NCBI GenBank assembly: GCA_911728455.2
Contig: OU452223.1
Location: 13,739,423 to 13,803,422, forward strand
Direction of reading: 5' to 3'
DNA: 64,000 bases
Source: Marthasterias glacialis
Lineage: Eukaryota; Echinodermata; Asteroidea; Forcipulatida; Asteriidae
The first letter of the stretch is position 1, and every line of letters starts with the position of its first letter. The notes under the pieces are model-generated. The model made no database searches and was not told the DNA's origin. It was given only the letters and a program-made list of their open reading frames with translations. Made by a program: the position numbers and the translations under genes. Below, in pieces: positions 41,830 through 52,203 of the stretch.

Positions 41830-42026
41830 TTAACACGTTGACTGCCGACTACGAATATCCTCGTACTAACAGGTGTACTGGAGTCTGCCACTACGAATGT
41901 ACTCGTGGAAAATGAAAGGTATTTGCATTGTAACTTGAATACATTGGCACCACTGAAGGCGCATCCAATAAGCTGCTTGCAAATGGGAACGCCATGTGAA
42001 ATTATGCACGGCAGTCAACGTGTTAA
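41830..42026. mobile_element. piggyBac-type MITE, 189 bp, copy 1
   Basis: The element runs from 41,834 to 42,022 and is bordered on both sides by TTAA (41,830-41,833 and 42,023-42,026). Its ends are inverted repeats: CACGTTGACTGCCG at the left and CGGCAGTCAACGTG at the right. Precise TTAA target duplication is the hallmark of the piggyBac superfamily. There is no room for a transposase, so it is non-autonomous. It matches the copy at 56,407-56,699 closely but lacks about 104 bp of its interior. The matching module at 42,424 has no insertion, giving a paralogous empty site. Confidence 0.88.
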
Positions 42027-42049
42027 CTCTTGTTTTGTTTCTTTGACAG

Positions 42050-42193
42050 CTCTGTGAAGAAAAATTTCATTGAACAAGTATAAGAAGGGCATTGGAAGCA
42101 TCACCACTTACTCAACGATTCTGGAATGAAGGTGCCATTGGTTGTCCCGGAAAGTTTAATTCATGGATGCAAGACTAAATAAGCTAACTGCAG
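42050..42193 (+). other. Exon-like unit A (144 bp between conserved splice-like signals)
   Basis: A pyrimidine tract ending TTTCTTTGACAG precedes it and CTGCAG followed by GTAAAAA ends it. The core shares GGGCATTGGAAGCATCACC, CACTTACTC, GGATGCAAGACTA and AAGCTAACTG with unit B at 42,532-42,674, and the end GGATGCA...CTAA..GCAGGTAAAA with unit C at 49,079-49,201. All three frames contain stops, so it is not a translated exon. It could be an exon of a noncoding RNA or of an untranslated leader, or part of an old repeat. Confidence 0.5.
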
Positions 42194-42423
42194 GTAAAAA
42201 GAAGTTATTTCTAGCACCATTATTGCTGGAGTCATGGACCGGGAGGCTGCCAAATGTTTTGGGGCCGGTATTTTTATTTTAGTTGGAGTTCAGCATCCTC
42301 ACTGGGCCATTGTTCACAAACACACACAGCCCTGTAAATATTATTTATAAGTTTTTGGGTTGCCTTCTTGTCTAGCCCCTGGTACCCTGTTTCTTTTAAT
42401 TCACAACTTTTAGATCTGCATTG

Positions 42424-42735
42424 CCAGAGAACCTTTGATTGGGGCTTTCCAACTGTCACATTTGTCCAGATCCTTGTAACATTCGGGAAGATATTGCCAT
42501 TCTAAAATTCTTGTTTTTCCCTCCCTGACAGCTCTATTGACAACAATCCCATTAAACATATGTTTGAAGGGCATTTGGAGCATTACCACTTACTCGTCAT
42601 TTTCAGGGTGAAGATGTCACTGGATTGTCAGAAATTTTGATGTTTGGATGCAAGACTACTGAAGCTAACTGCTGGTAAAACCTTTTTTTATTTGGACCCA
42701 TTACTTCTTGAGTTGTGAGGCTACTGGCTTGTTTT
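42424..42735 (+). repeat. Duplicated module, copy B
   Basis: The module aligns with 41,750-42,270 throughout: AACCTTTGATTGGGGCTTTCC, then ATATTGCCATT, a pyrimidine tract, the exon-like core and a similar stretch downstream (TTATTTGGACCCATTACTTC against TTATTTCTAGCACCATTATT). It lacks the MITE found in copy A. Confidence 0.72.
42532..42674 (+). other. Exon-like unit B (143 bp)
   Basis: It is preceded by TTTTTCCCTCCCTGACAG and followed by GTAAAACC, so it resembles an internal exon. One frame is open for about 37 codons and then closes; the frame is not conserved in unit A or C. The shared feature across copies is the splice-like border, not the coding potential. Confidence 0.5.
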
Positions 42736-42739
42736 AGCG

Positions 42740-44480
42740 GGTCAAATATTCATAAATTCCCCAGGCAGTTTATGCAGTGCCTTGGTTGAAAGTTGGTCAC
42801 ATAGCCATGTTTACTTGGTATTAAATGAATGATAAATGCATAGCAAGGGTAGATTAAGACCTGTCAGCTATTGCACATTCAGCACTAACAGCCATACGTG
42901 TGTTGGCATGCAAGCTTACATGGGCACTAATTTACTCAGTACACAATCACTACATGCCAGTACTCAATGTCAATTCTATTAGTACTAGTGCAACAGCACA
43001 ACCTTTGAGTGTCACATGCTATTGACCCTTTGCAAAATTTTACCTGAGGACAGGAAGTGAAATTATTAAAAAGCAGATAAGTTCAGTATTTGAGAAAAAT
43101 TAAATTGGCTGTTCCAACTGCTTACCGATCAAAAGGACCTGTTGTAAAATTACCTCAAGGCTAGAAAATTCAAGGAAAGTTACCCTCCTGCCTGAGTGGG
43201 TCTGAGCTGCAGCGCAGTTAGTGAACAAACTTCTTACATAAATTTTGAGAGAATGGGGAGCAAGTTGAGCACCTTGCTTCAGGCACAGTGAGATGCATAA
43301 TTATCTTTAGGACATATTGTGATCAGAGAAATTAACCACCATTGTTTGAAACTCCTCATTGGTATACTTTGCTCATGATTTTGTGTTGGGGCAAGTCACA
43401 CAGGTTGTACCCAGAAATGGACATTCAAAGCAAGTCAACTTAATCCTAACTGAACAGTCAGGTCACTAGGTCAAAAGTTCAAGTCACTGCAGAGTGGTAG
43501 ATCCAAGATACAAGATTCCATGCAACCACTTTGATATGACAATGTCAATATTTCCTAGTATTTGTAATAATCTATTTAGTGTATGCTTATTCTTTTTTTT
43601 TCTAAGGGTATGCATTCAGACGTCTGCTGAGGATCCTGAATGGAAATAACCCTCCCTGATGGCAGGCAGACCTAGTACCCTTTCTGACAGCACATCAGAT
43701 GGAGTTGTACCACAGGAACTTCATAATTATACATTGTACATGTACATATGGAAGCCCAACATGCACATTGAACATCTACTACATTGATGTAATGTCATAG
43801 TCTACCAAGCTGCACATGAAAAGTGCTATTTTACTGTCAGCAAAGTGACTTTTTTAAGGACCTACATGGACAAGTTCAATGGACAGGTCATTGAGGATAC
43901 CAACTACTTTGATATTAACCACAGAATGACATTTTTGTTAACGTTAGGGACATACATACTGCAATGTCACATCAATATGCACTTCATACAGGGATTATAA
44001 CTTTCAGTCAAGAGTGGTACAAAGAAAATAAATCAAAATGGAGAAAACTTTCCAAGAACAAGAACCAGCTAGAGAATTATAACTACTTTACAAAATGAAT
44101 CACACAGGAAAGGTTGAAAATGAAGACAATCTTCATGTAATCTCTGTTAATACTGCAAGGCCAACAGTTTCTAAGATGAGAAGACCTGGGAGAGAATGTT
44201 TAAGTTGATGATAAAAGACAAATTTTCAGAATGAATTTTGGAAGCTTTGAAGGATTTATAATTAAATGTGTACAAAATACATTTGTGAAGGAAATAAAAC
44301 CAAAATGGTTTGACTGTGAAATGAATTATCAGTTTCATGACATTTGTTTTCCTAATAGGTTTTGACCAATCACTTAATTCAACAAATAAGATGGTTTGAA
44401 ATATAACCTGTGTCTTTTGATTTCAGATAATTATTATCATTTTGGTCAAACAAATGGTGCACAACCCTCTAAACTTACGG
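42740..44480. other. Intergenic stretch without a recognised gene
   Basis: This is unique AT-rich sequence. A frame without an ATG near its start is open from about 43,788 to 43,999 (69 codons, plus strand) but shows no recognisable family and no splice context I would trust. No repeats of note are visible, apart from common AT-rich runs. Confidence 0.5.
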
Positions 44481-44481
44481 T

Positions 44482-44780
44482 ATGTTAAAAAGGTGTAAAA
44501 TGCCATTTTTGTATTATCTTTCCAAATAGAATTTTGTCAAAATCCCAAAAGTCTAATGACGTCACAAATTATGGATCTGTACCTTTCATACAGATTTTTT
44601 TTCTCTTCAATTTTGATTTATTTTAATAAAAAAAAGGACCAATTTACTGAAGCATAAATTCCTCTTTGGAACTGTTTTGAATGTACAAACCCGTTGTTGA
44701 TATTCAATTACTTCAAGTTTCATATTTATTTCGCTCAGAAAGAATATAAAATAAAATGACATTTTACACCATTTTAACAT
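44482..44780. mobile_element. 299 bp MITE-like element with about 27 bp terminal inverted repeats
   Basis: The left end ATGTTAAAAAGGTGTAAAAT, continuing GCCATTT, is the reverse complement of the right end (AAATGAC followed by ATTTTACACCATTTTAACAT) with about two mismatches over 27 bp. The 245 bp interior is AT-rich and noncoding. No clear target-site duplication flanks it, so the superfamily is open. Open frames overlapping its right end (44,774-45,164) show no family similarity. Confidence 0.65.
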
Positions 44781-44799
44781 GAGATCAGAGACTTCCCCC

Positions 44800-46560
44800 T
44801 CCCCGCTTTCATACGGACTCTATTGAAGAATGAGTGCCTCACAATACTGAACTTGACCTTGGAATCCATCGTTTTGATGCACCCAAATGATATGCCCCCA
44901 GGTGACCCCCCATTTGAAATCTGGTCTTTGAGATTAAAAATTAAATGCTGTAAGCTTTTATATAGTAATTTCATTTCAAGTTTTTTTTGTTTTGTTTTTT
45001 CTACTTACATGCAGACAATGTATTTGTTTTTACCTCCACTTCAGATCATCATGACAAAGGCACTAAAAGGAGGCTTGTTTAATAAAAATGCTAACACAAA
45101 CTTCAGTTTTAATAGACCGATTGCACAACTTAGGTCAAGTTACCTGCAGTGGGTTGAAATGTAAACAAACACGACATCCTCCATAGGAAAGTGCGGTACA
45201 GTACATGATGATTGTTTCATTTGTTTGTTCGATCGAGGCTTTTATTAGTTCACATTTGTGAGATATTCTTGAGTTTATACCAGAGACCTTGGATTGGCTG
45301 AAATGAAAATTCTACAGGGAATTTCTGTTCATGATGTTGCATATCGGAACGTTTGGGCAGACGACTGCAATCGGATGCTTTTCAATGCAAGAAAGTCATA
45401 GTTTTGAAGCTGAAATTATCCAAAGAAAGGGCTTTCAAAACTGAGTGGTTTTTTTGTCTACTTAAAATTCCGCAAGCCTAGGTATAAATGCTCACTTTTC
45501 CAACAATCGTTACTGCCCCCCTTTTTATACAGTGATTTACATTGCAAATAAAGAAACACGCGGGTTGCTATATATACATCGTCGTCCAATGGCAGTAGTC
45601 CATCACTCAAAAGAAACCTCTTTTATAGTAGAATACTGGTAGTTTATAAAACAGCAATGTGATTGAAATCAATGTCATGACATACAACTGTTACAAAATG
45701 GCTTTTAAAGGAAGGATTAGGTGCATACTTAATCGCGCTTATGGAACACGTGACTTCTGCGCTGTTTACAAAAAGGAAATACAAAATGCAGCTTGGTTTT
45801 GCAATGCAATTCCTGAGTATCCAGGTTCGGGACATGGTTGGTGTTCATTGGCTCTAGTGAACAGCGCCACAATGCTGTCGCCTCTGATTGGTTGAAAGTT
45901 CCCTACATAGCAACAGCATTGTATGTGCGCCTAACTCATAGAGTTAGCTTTGCCTTTATTGTAGCAACAAGCAAATAAGCACATGCAGTTACATTGGCCT
46001 TTTTGTTATTCCTCACCCGCCTCCACCCCGTCTAAAACCGCCCAGTTCCTTTCTTGTTGTTTTTCTCCATCTTTGCGGGTTTGGGATGTCTGATTGTTTC
46101 TGATTTGTTTTGTTCTGTGTTTCCCCCTCAAAAACAGTACATTTAGTTAGATAAGTAACTCATTTTAGCCACTTGTTGAAAGTGAGGCTTACAATTATTG
46201 ATATTGTAATGAAAATGTGGGTTCTTTTTGCATAATTAGAGTGGGATTGGAGATCAAGGCGCAAATGAGGCAAATTTCCACAGTGGATTTAAGTGGATTT
46301 TCAGTAGGTCATTCTGGGGACCTTACCAATATGCTCTGTAGTGAAAAAATAAGTCTGTTGCAACTTGTTTGAAGTTTATATAAAAAATGAGGGATTTGTC
46401 CTGGACTATTGTTATAATAGACATATCGAAACAGTTGTTACTTGGACACTGTATTGTAAACATGAAGTGTTGATGAGTTTTGCCGTGCTGTTTTGCCATT
46501 AGACAGTTACTTCCGCAATGTAGACACAGTGTGGTAAACAGCAAGCCAACATGGGTTAAT
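44800..46560. other. Intergenic stretch without a recognised gene
   Basis: This is unique sequence with short unrelated open frames on both strands. Several ATTGG/CCAAT pentamers occur (45,292; 45,591; 45,846; 45,886), which could belong to a promoter but are too frequent by chance to be called one. I see no RNA gene. Confidence 0.45.
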
Positions 46561-46563
46561 TAT

Positions 46564-47414
46564 GGTGGCCCTGAAGAGACATTGCATATCGCAAATGTGT
46601 TCACTTATATATGAGATGTCGTGAAATTTATAGCAAATATGTGCACACATGTATGCGATGTTGTGAATTTATCACAAACAAGTGGCATACGTATTCGATT
46701 TTGCCAAATTTATTACAAACTTGTGCGCATACGTATGCGATGTTGCAAAATTTATTGCCAAAAAATGTGCGTACACGTATGCAATGTCGTGAAACAGTTC
46801 GGGAATATATGCGTATACATGTGTCCTTTTATTAGTAATGTCGTGACATTTTTTGCATACTTTTGTTGCATACTTTTCAATAAAATTCCTAATGAACTGG
46901 GGAGTTGTAGCAGCTAGTCTGGAATCTAGACATACAGATAGAAAAAATGAGGGTCTGACTAATTTAACTTCGCGTGCACTGTTCCTCATGCTTTTCTCAT
47001 GGTCATGTATTACATTACTGTACCATCACCCATATGTGGCTGGCTAGAGATGTTCACGCTAACAGTACCTGCCTGGTACCCAGGTTCCAGCCTTGTAGTA
47101 TCTTTGGTATACAAAATGAGACCAGGGCCACTTGCGTTACTCCCTCGGTCACTAAAAAAATGCCCCCAAATATGACATCACCCCAAAGGTATGTGACAGA
47201 GGTATGCAATAAAATTCACGACATTGCTAATAAATTTGCAAACGTATGCGCACATATTCGCGATAAATTTTACGACATCATATATATGTACGCACATATT
47301 CGCGATAAATTTCACAACATCACATACTTTTTCGCACATAATCGCAATAAAGTTTGCAACATCGCATACGTATGCGCACACGTTTGCGATATACGATGTC
47401 TCTTCAGGTCCACC
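46564..47414. mobile_element. Foldback element with long inverted arms made of short subrepeats
   Basis: The left arm (about 46,564-46,878) starts GGTGGCCCTGAAGAGACAT and reads inward through repeated motifs such as CGCATACGTATGCGATGTTG and AAATTTAT. The right arm (about 47,187-47,414) is its reverse complement, ending ATGTCTCTTCAGGTCCACC. The inner ends also pair: TTTATTAGTAATGTCGTGA against TCACGACATTGCTAATAAA. Within each arm a unit of roughly 45-55 bp is repeated several times; the left arm has more units. The 310 bp centre is unique. Opposed short open frames rich in Cys, Val and Ile come from the subrepeats and are not genes. No obvious target duplication was seen. Confidence 0.8.
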
Positions 47415-47545
47415 ACAGTTGATCCAATCTGTGATCAGAGTCTATTGTCAAACATTATACATATGTATCAAGCAACAAACCAAAAGGGAAACTGACTTGG
47501 AAAATTTTAAATCAATGTAGGAGTGGAAAAGAAAATTGACTGGAG

Positions 47546-47607
47546 CAGGATTTGAATCAGCGACCACCGGTTTAAGGTTAAACCGGTGGTTGCAGGTTCA
47601 AATCCTG
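47546..47607. repeat. 62 bp near-perfect hairpin carrying tRNA B-box sequence in opposed copies
   Basis: Two 29 bp arms flank a 4 bp loop (AGGT). The left arm is CAGGATTTGAATCAGCGACC plus ACCGGTTTA; the right arm is its complement with about four mismatches. The right arm contains GGTTCAAATCC (47,595-47,605), a match to the pol III B box, and is followed by a run of seven T. The left arm carries a similar box in reverse. It looks like an inverted duplication of the 3' half of a tRNA or tRNA-derived SINE. No A box or cloverleaf is present, so it is not called a tRNA. Confidence 0.6.
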
Positions 47608-47657
47608 TTTTTTTGTTCACCTCCCAAATTGATTATACGTATGTGTGACGTACAGCT

Positions 47658-47761
47658 AGCCTGGTTTTACGGGGCGTGTCTTTACAACCGTGGTATAATA
47701 CACGCGAACGTGTGCACACCTTGCATGTACACAGACAAAGCCTATAAAAACAAACCAGGCT
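47658..47761. repeat. Short element with 10 bp inverted ends (possible small MITE)
   Basis: AGCCTGGTTT at 47,658-47,667 pairs with AAACCAGGCT at 47,752-47,761. The interior holds GTGTATAATACACGCG-like CpG-containing sequence unlike its neighbours. The pairing does not extend and no target duplication is clear. Confidence 0.3.
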
Positions 47762-47939
47762 GCTGCTCGTGCACTCCGCTGTTTTAGTGTAATATCTAAG
47801 TTGTCTGTATTTTATATGGTCAAGTGTCTTTCAAATTTATGCAATTATACTTTGTTGTTTCATTCCAAACACAAATAATGATGAATTCTTAAAGAAAAAC
47901 CTTCAAGGTAAACATTGTTTTGGGTTCAAAATCTAGCTC

Positions 47940-48171
47940 AATTAGAAGTAATTCACACGGAAAAACTGCCAAGGGACAATCTTCAAGCCTTCAGAGTCAA
48001 CGCACGGTGTGGATTCAAATACCGCGGGCTGTACATGAGACGTGGGTGGTCTGTGCATAATGCCCGGGGGACATTGCTTGGATGTGAAGGCAGGCTGTGT
48101 TGTACTTTGACCGAACGGAACTCGAATATCTAGTCGGAAACAACGGCGAAACAAAGTTGAAATACTCAGGT
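47940..48171 (+). other. Possible untranslated leader exon
   Basis: The stretch is richer in G, C and CpG than its surroundings (for example ACCGCGGGCTG and GCCCGGGGGAC) and ends ACTCAG followed by GTAAAAC, a good splice donor. The beta-mannosidase-like gene downstream has an acceptor just before its start codon, so an upstream noncoding exon is expected, and this is a candidate. No promoter motif fixes the start. The short frames here resemble no family. Confidence 0.25.
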
Positions 48172-48179
48172 AAAACTTG

Positions 48180-49060
48180 TCAAACTTTTATTAAAAGTGT
48201 CTGAACATTATGGCAAAACTTGTCATGGGTCGTTTGTCTGCATAAGGCCAAATGTTTATCTGATAAATACGAAGGGTTGTAACAATGTTTTTAATTTCAA
48301 TTTTTCTCTTGAAACGTTTTCCCAAGACGTGTCGGAAATTCTTCCTAATTTCGGCCAAGAAGATCCCTCCATCCAAATTTTTAAATCTTTTAAAATTTGA
48401 TTATTTGCTTGTTAATGAAGGGACATTCCTCAATCTGATAGAACGGGTTTTGCTAAACACTGGGTCAGGCATTCCAATCTTATCCAAGTCCAAACATGTT
48501 TCGGAGGATTTAGGCCACTTGTTGCTTGTGGGCAACTGGGTTTGTGGAGTTTGTAATACCTATTAATGTGTCCATGATCAAACTTGATGTGAGGTCGATA
48601 CTTTTCCGGCTATGTTAAATGTTATAATTCTAGGCTATTATTCACGCACACGGACCAATGGAAGCGATACCTTAGTTACTTGAGGCAAACTACGCATCCT
48701 CTCAGCTAGTCCCACAAGCACAAACCGTATAATCGTTTTAGAGCCCTTCAGCTCAAACACTGTAAAATTTAACGCAATCTGCAAACAATTAAGGGTGCTA
48801 TTACTGTTCTTTCCAAAGTTTTCTCTGTTTATTTTTTATTTTTATTATTATTGACCGTTTTAGATTCTTGTACATAGTTCCAGAAATGTGTATTTAACAG
48901 ATGCTGAGTTAATCAACCTCTCCTCTGTTGGGCCGCAATCCTCCCTGTTTTCCCCACATCACATTTCAACAGAGGGCTTTTATTCAGTGTCGCACTATGC
49001 AACCCCACCCCCGCCCCCATAAAATAAAAAGGGAGTAAGGTATGGCCGTAGATAACCGGC
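48180..49060. other. Intergenic or intronic stretch without a recognised gene
   Basis: Unique AT-rich sequence with only short frames. A CCCCACCCCCGCCCCC run lies near 49,002-49,018. Nothing else can be supported. Confidence 0.4.
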
Positions 49061-49078
49061 GTTTTCTTTCCCTGACAG

Positions 49079-49201
49079 CATCATGTACAGAAGTCATATT
49101 GAGGGAGATCTCTGCATGCTCGTCGTTTCTTGCTAAAGATGCCGCAGGATGACCGTATAAAGGTTGGATTTTCGGATGCATAACTCTAGAGTTAATTGCA
49201 G
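49079..49201 (+). other. Exon-like unit C (123 bp)
   Basis: It is preceded by GTTTTCTTTCCCTGACAG and followed by GTAAAATG, as in units A and B. It shares GCTCGTCGTTT (unit B: ACTCGTCATTT), AAAGATGCCGC (B: GAAGATGTCAC) and GGATGCATAACTCTAGAG (A: GGATGCAAGACTAAATAAG), so homology is clear though divergence is high. Degenerate satellite monomers begin about 145 bp downstream. It is not translatable. Confidence 0.5.
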
Positions 49202-49344
49202 GTAAAATGATTTGTGTTTCGCATAACTAATCCAATTTCATTTTAGTCTAACGTCCATTAATATTTTTATTTTGCGATAAAAATATGAAGTTCGATTTGA
49301 TGGTATCATATCAAGCGGGCACCAATAACTAATGCAATTCATTC

Positions 49345-49860
49345 GCAATAAACATTCCCCGGTATATCATCGCTCTAGTTTGCAAGCCCGGATCTGGCTT
49401 GGTTCGGAAAATATCCAGATTTTTTCGGCACAAACTTTTAGTGCCATTAACACCCATAAAAACAGCCTTGACTAAAATTTCAAATTCTTTTTCGCTCTGC
49501 CTAGTCAAAAGGGCATATCCCCGGCACCAGCGCTCTAGTTAGCAAGACTGAATCTGCCTTAGTTCAGAAAATATCCACGATTTTTGGGCACTTTAGCAAA
49601 AAAAAAATTAAAATCTATTCCCTCCCCCCCCCCCGTTTAAAAACAATATCAGTTTTGAATCCATATTTCAGTCATTTTCGCTCTACCAAATCCAGAGGAA
49701 ATATCCCCCAGTATCAGCGCTCTAATTTGCACGCCAGGATCTGCCTTAGTTGGAAAATATCCAAGATTTTTGGGCAAAAACCTTTAGGGCGAAAACACAA
49801 AAAAATTATCCGTTACCCCCCCCCCCCCTCCCACTTTAAAAAAAAACGCCCGGACACACG
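49345..49860 (+). repeat. Isolated island of about three degenerate satellite monomers
   Basis: Landmarks of the main satellite recur in the same order and orientation: CATATCCCCGGCACCAG, GCTCTAGTTTGCAAGCC, AAAATATCCA, a TTTTTGGGCA block, ACTAAAATTTCAAA and TTTTCGCTCT. GGATCTGC stands in place of GGATGAGC, as in the edge monomers near 41,500, so the island is related to the array edge and not to its homogenised core. C runs have expanded (CCCCCCCCCCC near 49,821). A 69 codon frame inside is incidental. Confidence 0.85.
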
Positions 49861-49869
49861 GTAAGGGCA

Positions 49870-52060
49870 GTGCATGAACTATCCGAGGGTGCCCTCATAT
49901 TATGACGTCATAAGTATATGGTTCACAACATAATATTAACGGGTGTGTTGCTGTAGTCGTATACTCTCCAGTTTATTTATTAATGCAATTTAAGAAAACA
50001 TATTTGACAAACGTACATCTGTTGAACAATTACATATAGTTTCATTTTTTTTCTTTCAAATTTAACAGAAATAATGTGTACTTAGTTCCGTGCTCTTTTG
50101 ACATCAACCCCTATAAAAATGGTATAAACTCTTTGGGGTCATTCTGGTGTTTGGCGCGCAAAGGTCAACCACAATACGAATCAATAGTACATGACGCACT
50201 ATACGTACTTCTTTGCATTGGTTGTTTTTTATGGCAATTTGAGTTCTCTGATTTTGTCGTTTTCTCAAGACATTGGAAGAAGGTGAATTAATTTACATCT
50301 ATAGGTACAGCAGGCGTAGTTTCAGTTGACTGTGAATGTAAGTGTATTGTATTTTTGTATTTCAGTTGAACGTAACACTGGGTGTTAAATGGATTCTTAA
50401 TTATCGGTATCTATATCATGTGACATGATCGACACGGTGTTAATTTTACACACTATAAAGCAATTGGGATAATTATCACCATGTCGGTTTTGTCACATAG
50501 GTACCAATAGAATTAACTTAACACCCTAGTTTTGACAGTTAAGTTGTAGTTGTAGTAATTGTAAATTCAGCTTCAGTTTGTGGTTGCAAGCTCGGCAAAA
50601 ATACCATATCTAGCTGCCATTTTATCTACCTTATGAGGTCAAATTATATCTTTACCTACATGACCTACCCAGTAGACCCAGTAACGTGGGTGCTAGACTC
50701 CTGTTTTTGAGGTGATGTCAAAATCTCCAGATAGACCCAGTTAAGGGGGCGCTGTACTCCTTTTTAAAACATTTGACACTAGCACCCCAGCGTTGAGTAA
50801 AGTACTATAGCCCCCAGCAAAGTATACGTAAGTTCTCTTAATAGCTCTTATGATGAGGTGGATTTACAATAATAAATATGATACCCTGTTCAAAAAGTGG
50901 CAAAAATTACAACAAAGACTCAACAGAAATTGTTTTGCTGGCGAATCACCTACTCCTACTACGGAGTACTACTGGCTTCTCAAGATATCAAGAATGAAAT
51001 GAAATGCATTTAATTGTACTCACGTTCACTGTCTGCCCTCCAAATCGATGACGTTTTAGCCCATTAAAACTGCAGCCATTACAATCGCCATTTTACTACT
51101 GATAGTCATGTGATACTCAGCGACTGTTTTCTTACGTGTAAAAAGTTGTATTAACACAACTAGTACTAGGAATGCACGTTCACTGATGCCCTGCTTGCAT
51201 ATTGTTTAGCGCAGTCAATACAGAATACCTGTGTAGTGTTTTTGCACATAAGAAAACAGTTGGACAATATCTCAATGACAATGAGATCTCACATCTAATA
51301 ACATATTTAGTGTTAAGATGAGACAATAAGGTTATGTCTTGATGATATCATCAAGAGTCAAATTACAAGGTTTTCAAGCCACTATCTTAGCAACTGCCTA
51401 GCTAGTTGCGATGGTCATAACCCTCCATCCTCCCGTTTGTGGGAGGTTATGATTATTGCAACTACTGCAGAGCAACAGCACAAGGTGTGACTTTTTTGCC
51501 AAGATTGCACCGTTGGTTCGCGACCACACACACATATAGGATACACACGCGTACAGGTTACACACACGTACATAGTTTTCGTGAATGGTATTGATTTACT
51601 TTGGTAGCCTTTTGAGCAGTGCTTGATTCCAAAGAACAATTCAGATGGGAACACTATTAAAGCACTTTTATACAACTGTACAGGGACCACTGCTAAAGTT
51701 AGTACATTTGTGTGTGTTGTTTTGTGTCAGAACAATGACGGCAATTTGTTTACTTTACTAAAGGGATTTTATCGTGTCAGACTTTTGTCTGACTTTCAGT
51801 GGCATTGTCAAGGCTGTAATTGGTTAGTAGGTTAGAAGGTGGGGTTCAAGGGATCGGTTCATTATCTTTGCCATGTTTTCCACTTAATACCATTAGTAAC
51901 GAGAGCAAGCTAGAAAGAAAGAAACCAAGTTATTCCTACCGGTATTCCCATAGGTGGGCTCATAAAAGAATTGAGTGTGTTTCATCGAAAATCCTGTAGT
52001 AAGGCAGCTATGTTTGTTAACAAGAACTTTCTCTGCATTTTTGTTTCCTTCTGGCTTTTA
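49870..52060. other. Stretch upstream of the beta-mannosidase-like gene, no gene recognised
   Basis: Unique AT-rich sequence. Minor repeats: TAGACCCAGT at 50,673 begins a 59 bp imperfect direct repeat, continued at 50,732. GGGTGTTAA near 50,380 and TTAACACCC near 50,518 face each other about 150 bp apart and could be a small degenerate MITE. An AC-rich tract lies near 51,525-51,570. No promoter can be assigned with confidence. Confidence 0.4.
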
Positions 52061-52061
52061 G

Positions 52062-52203
52062 ATTTCAAAGATGGACTGTCTCAAAACATCAGCAATGTGT
52101 CTAAGGTGCCTTGGATGGATGCTTGTACTTTTAGTCATTTCTGCCAGAGCAGAAATCAAACGTGTCCTTGGTGGACAATGGATGCTGACAATTGCAAACA
52201 AAA
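52062..52203 (+). CDS. Exon 1: start codon and signal peptide
   Basis: CTGGCTTTTAG at 52,051-52,061 looks like an acceptor, so nine leader bases (ATTTCAAAG) precede ATG at 52,071; an upstream noncoding exon is likely. Residues 1-44 start MDCLKTSAMCLRC, continue with the hydrophobic run WMLVLLVISA, and have a plausible cleavage site after ARA (residue 27). GGQWMLTI matches the RGNW.I start of the mature family protein. The donor is AAAA followed by GTAAGT, phase 1. Confidence 0.8.

Larger units (their letters stand above)
41750..42270 (+). repeat. Duplicated module, copy A (holds exon-like unit A and a MITE)
   Basis: It starts AGGGAGCCCTTGAGTATGG and aligns with 42,424-42,735, which starts AGAGAACCTTTGATTGGGG. 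Both then share GGCTTTCCAA, the GCCATT segment, a pyrimidine tract and the exon-like core. Copy A is longer because a 189 bp MITE sits inside it. It lies about 25 bp after the end of the satellite. Confidence 0.75.

Noticed and set aside
43788-43999. A 69 codon open stretch as a lost coding exon
   Set aside because: No family similarity, no clear splice borders and an unremarkable length.
45280-45900. Promoter with several CCAAT boxes
   Set aside because: Pentamers are expected by chance at this density, and no start-site motif or gene follows closely.
46611-47495. Opposed Cys/Val-rich open frames of up to 173 codons
   Set aside because: They are reverse-complement readings of the foldback arms and overlap one another on both strands.
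47546-47607. Functional tRNA gene
   Set aside because: Only a B box is present, no A box, anticodon stem or acceptor stem; the structure is an inverted hairpin.
50376-50532. Small MITE with GGGTGTTAA ends
   Set aside because: The inverted ends match for only about nine bases and no target duplication is seen.
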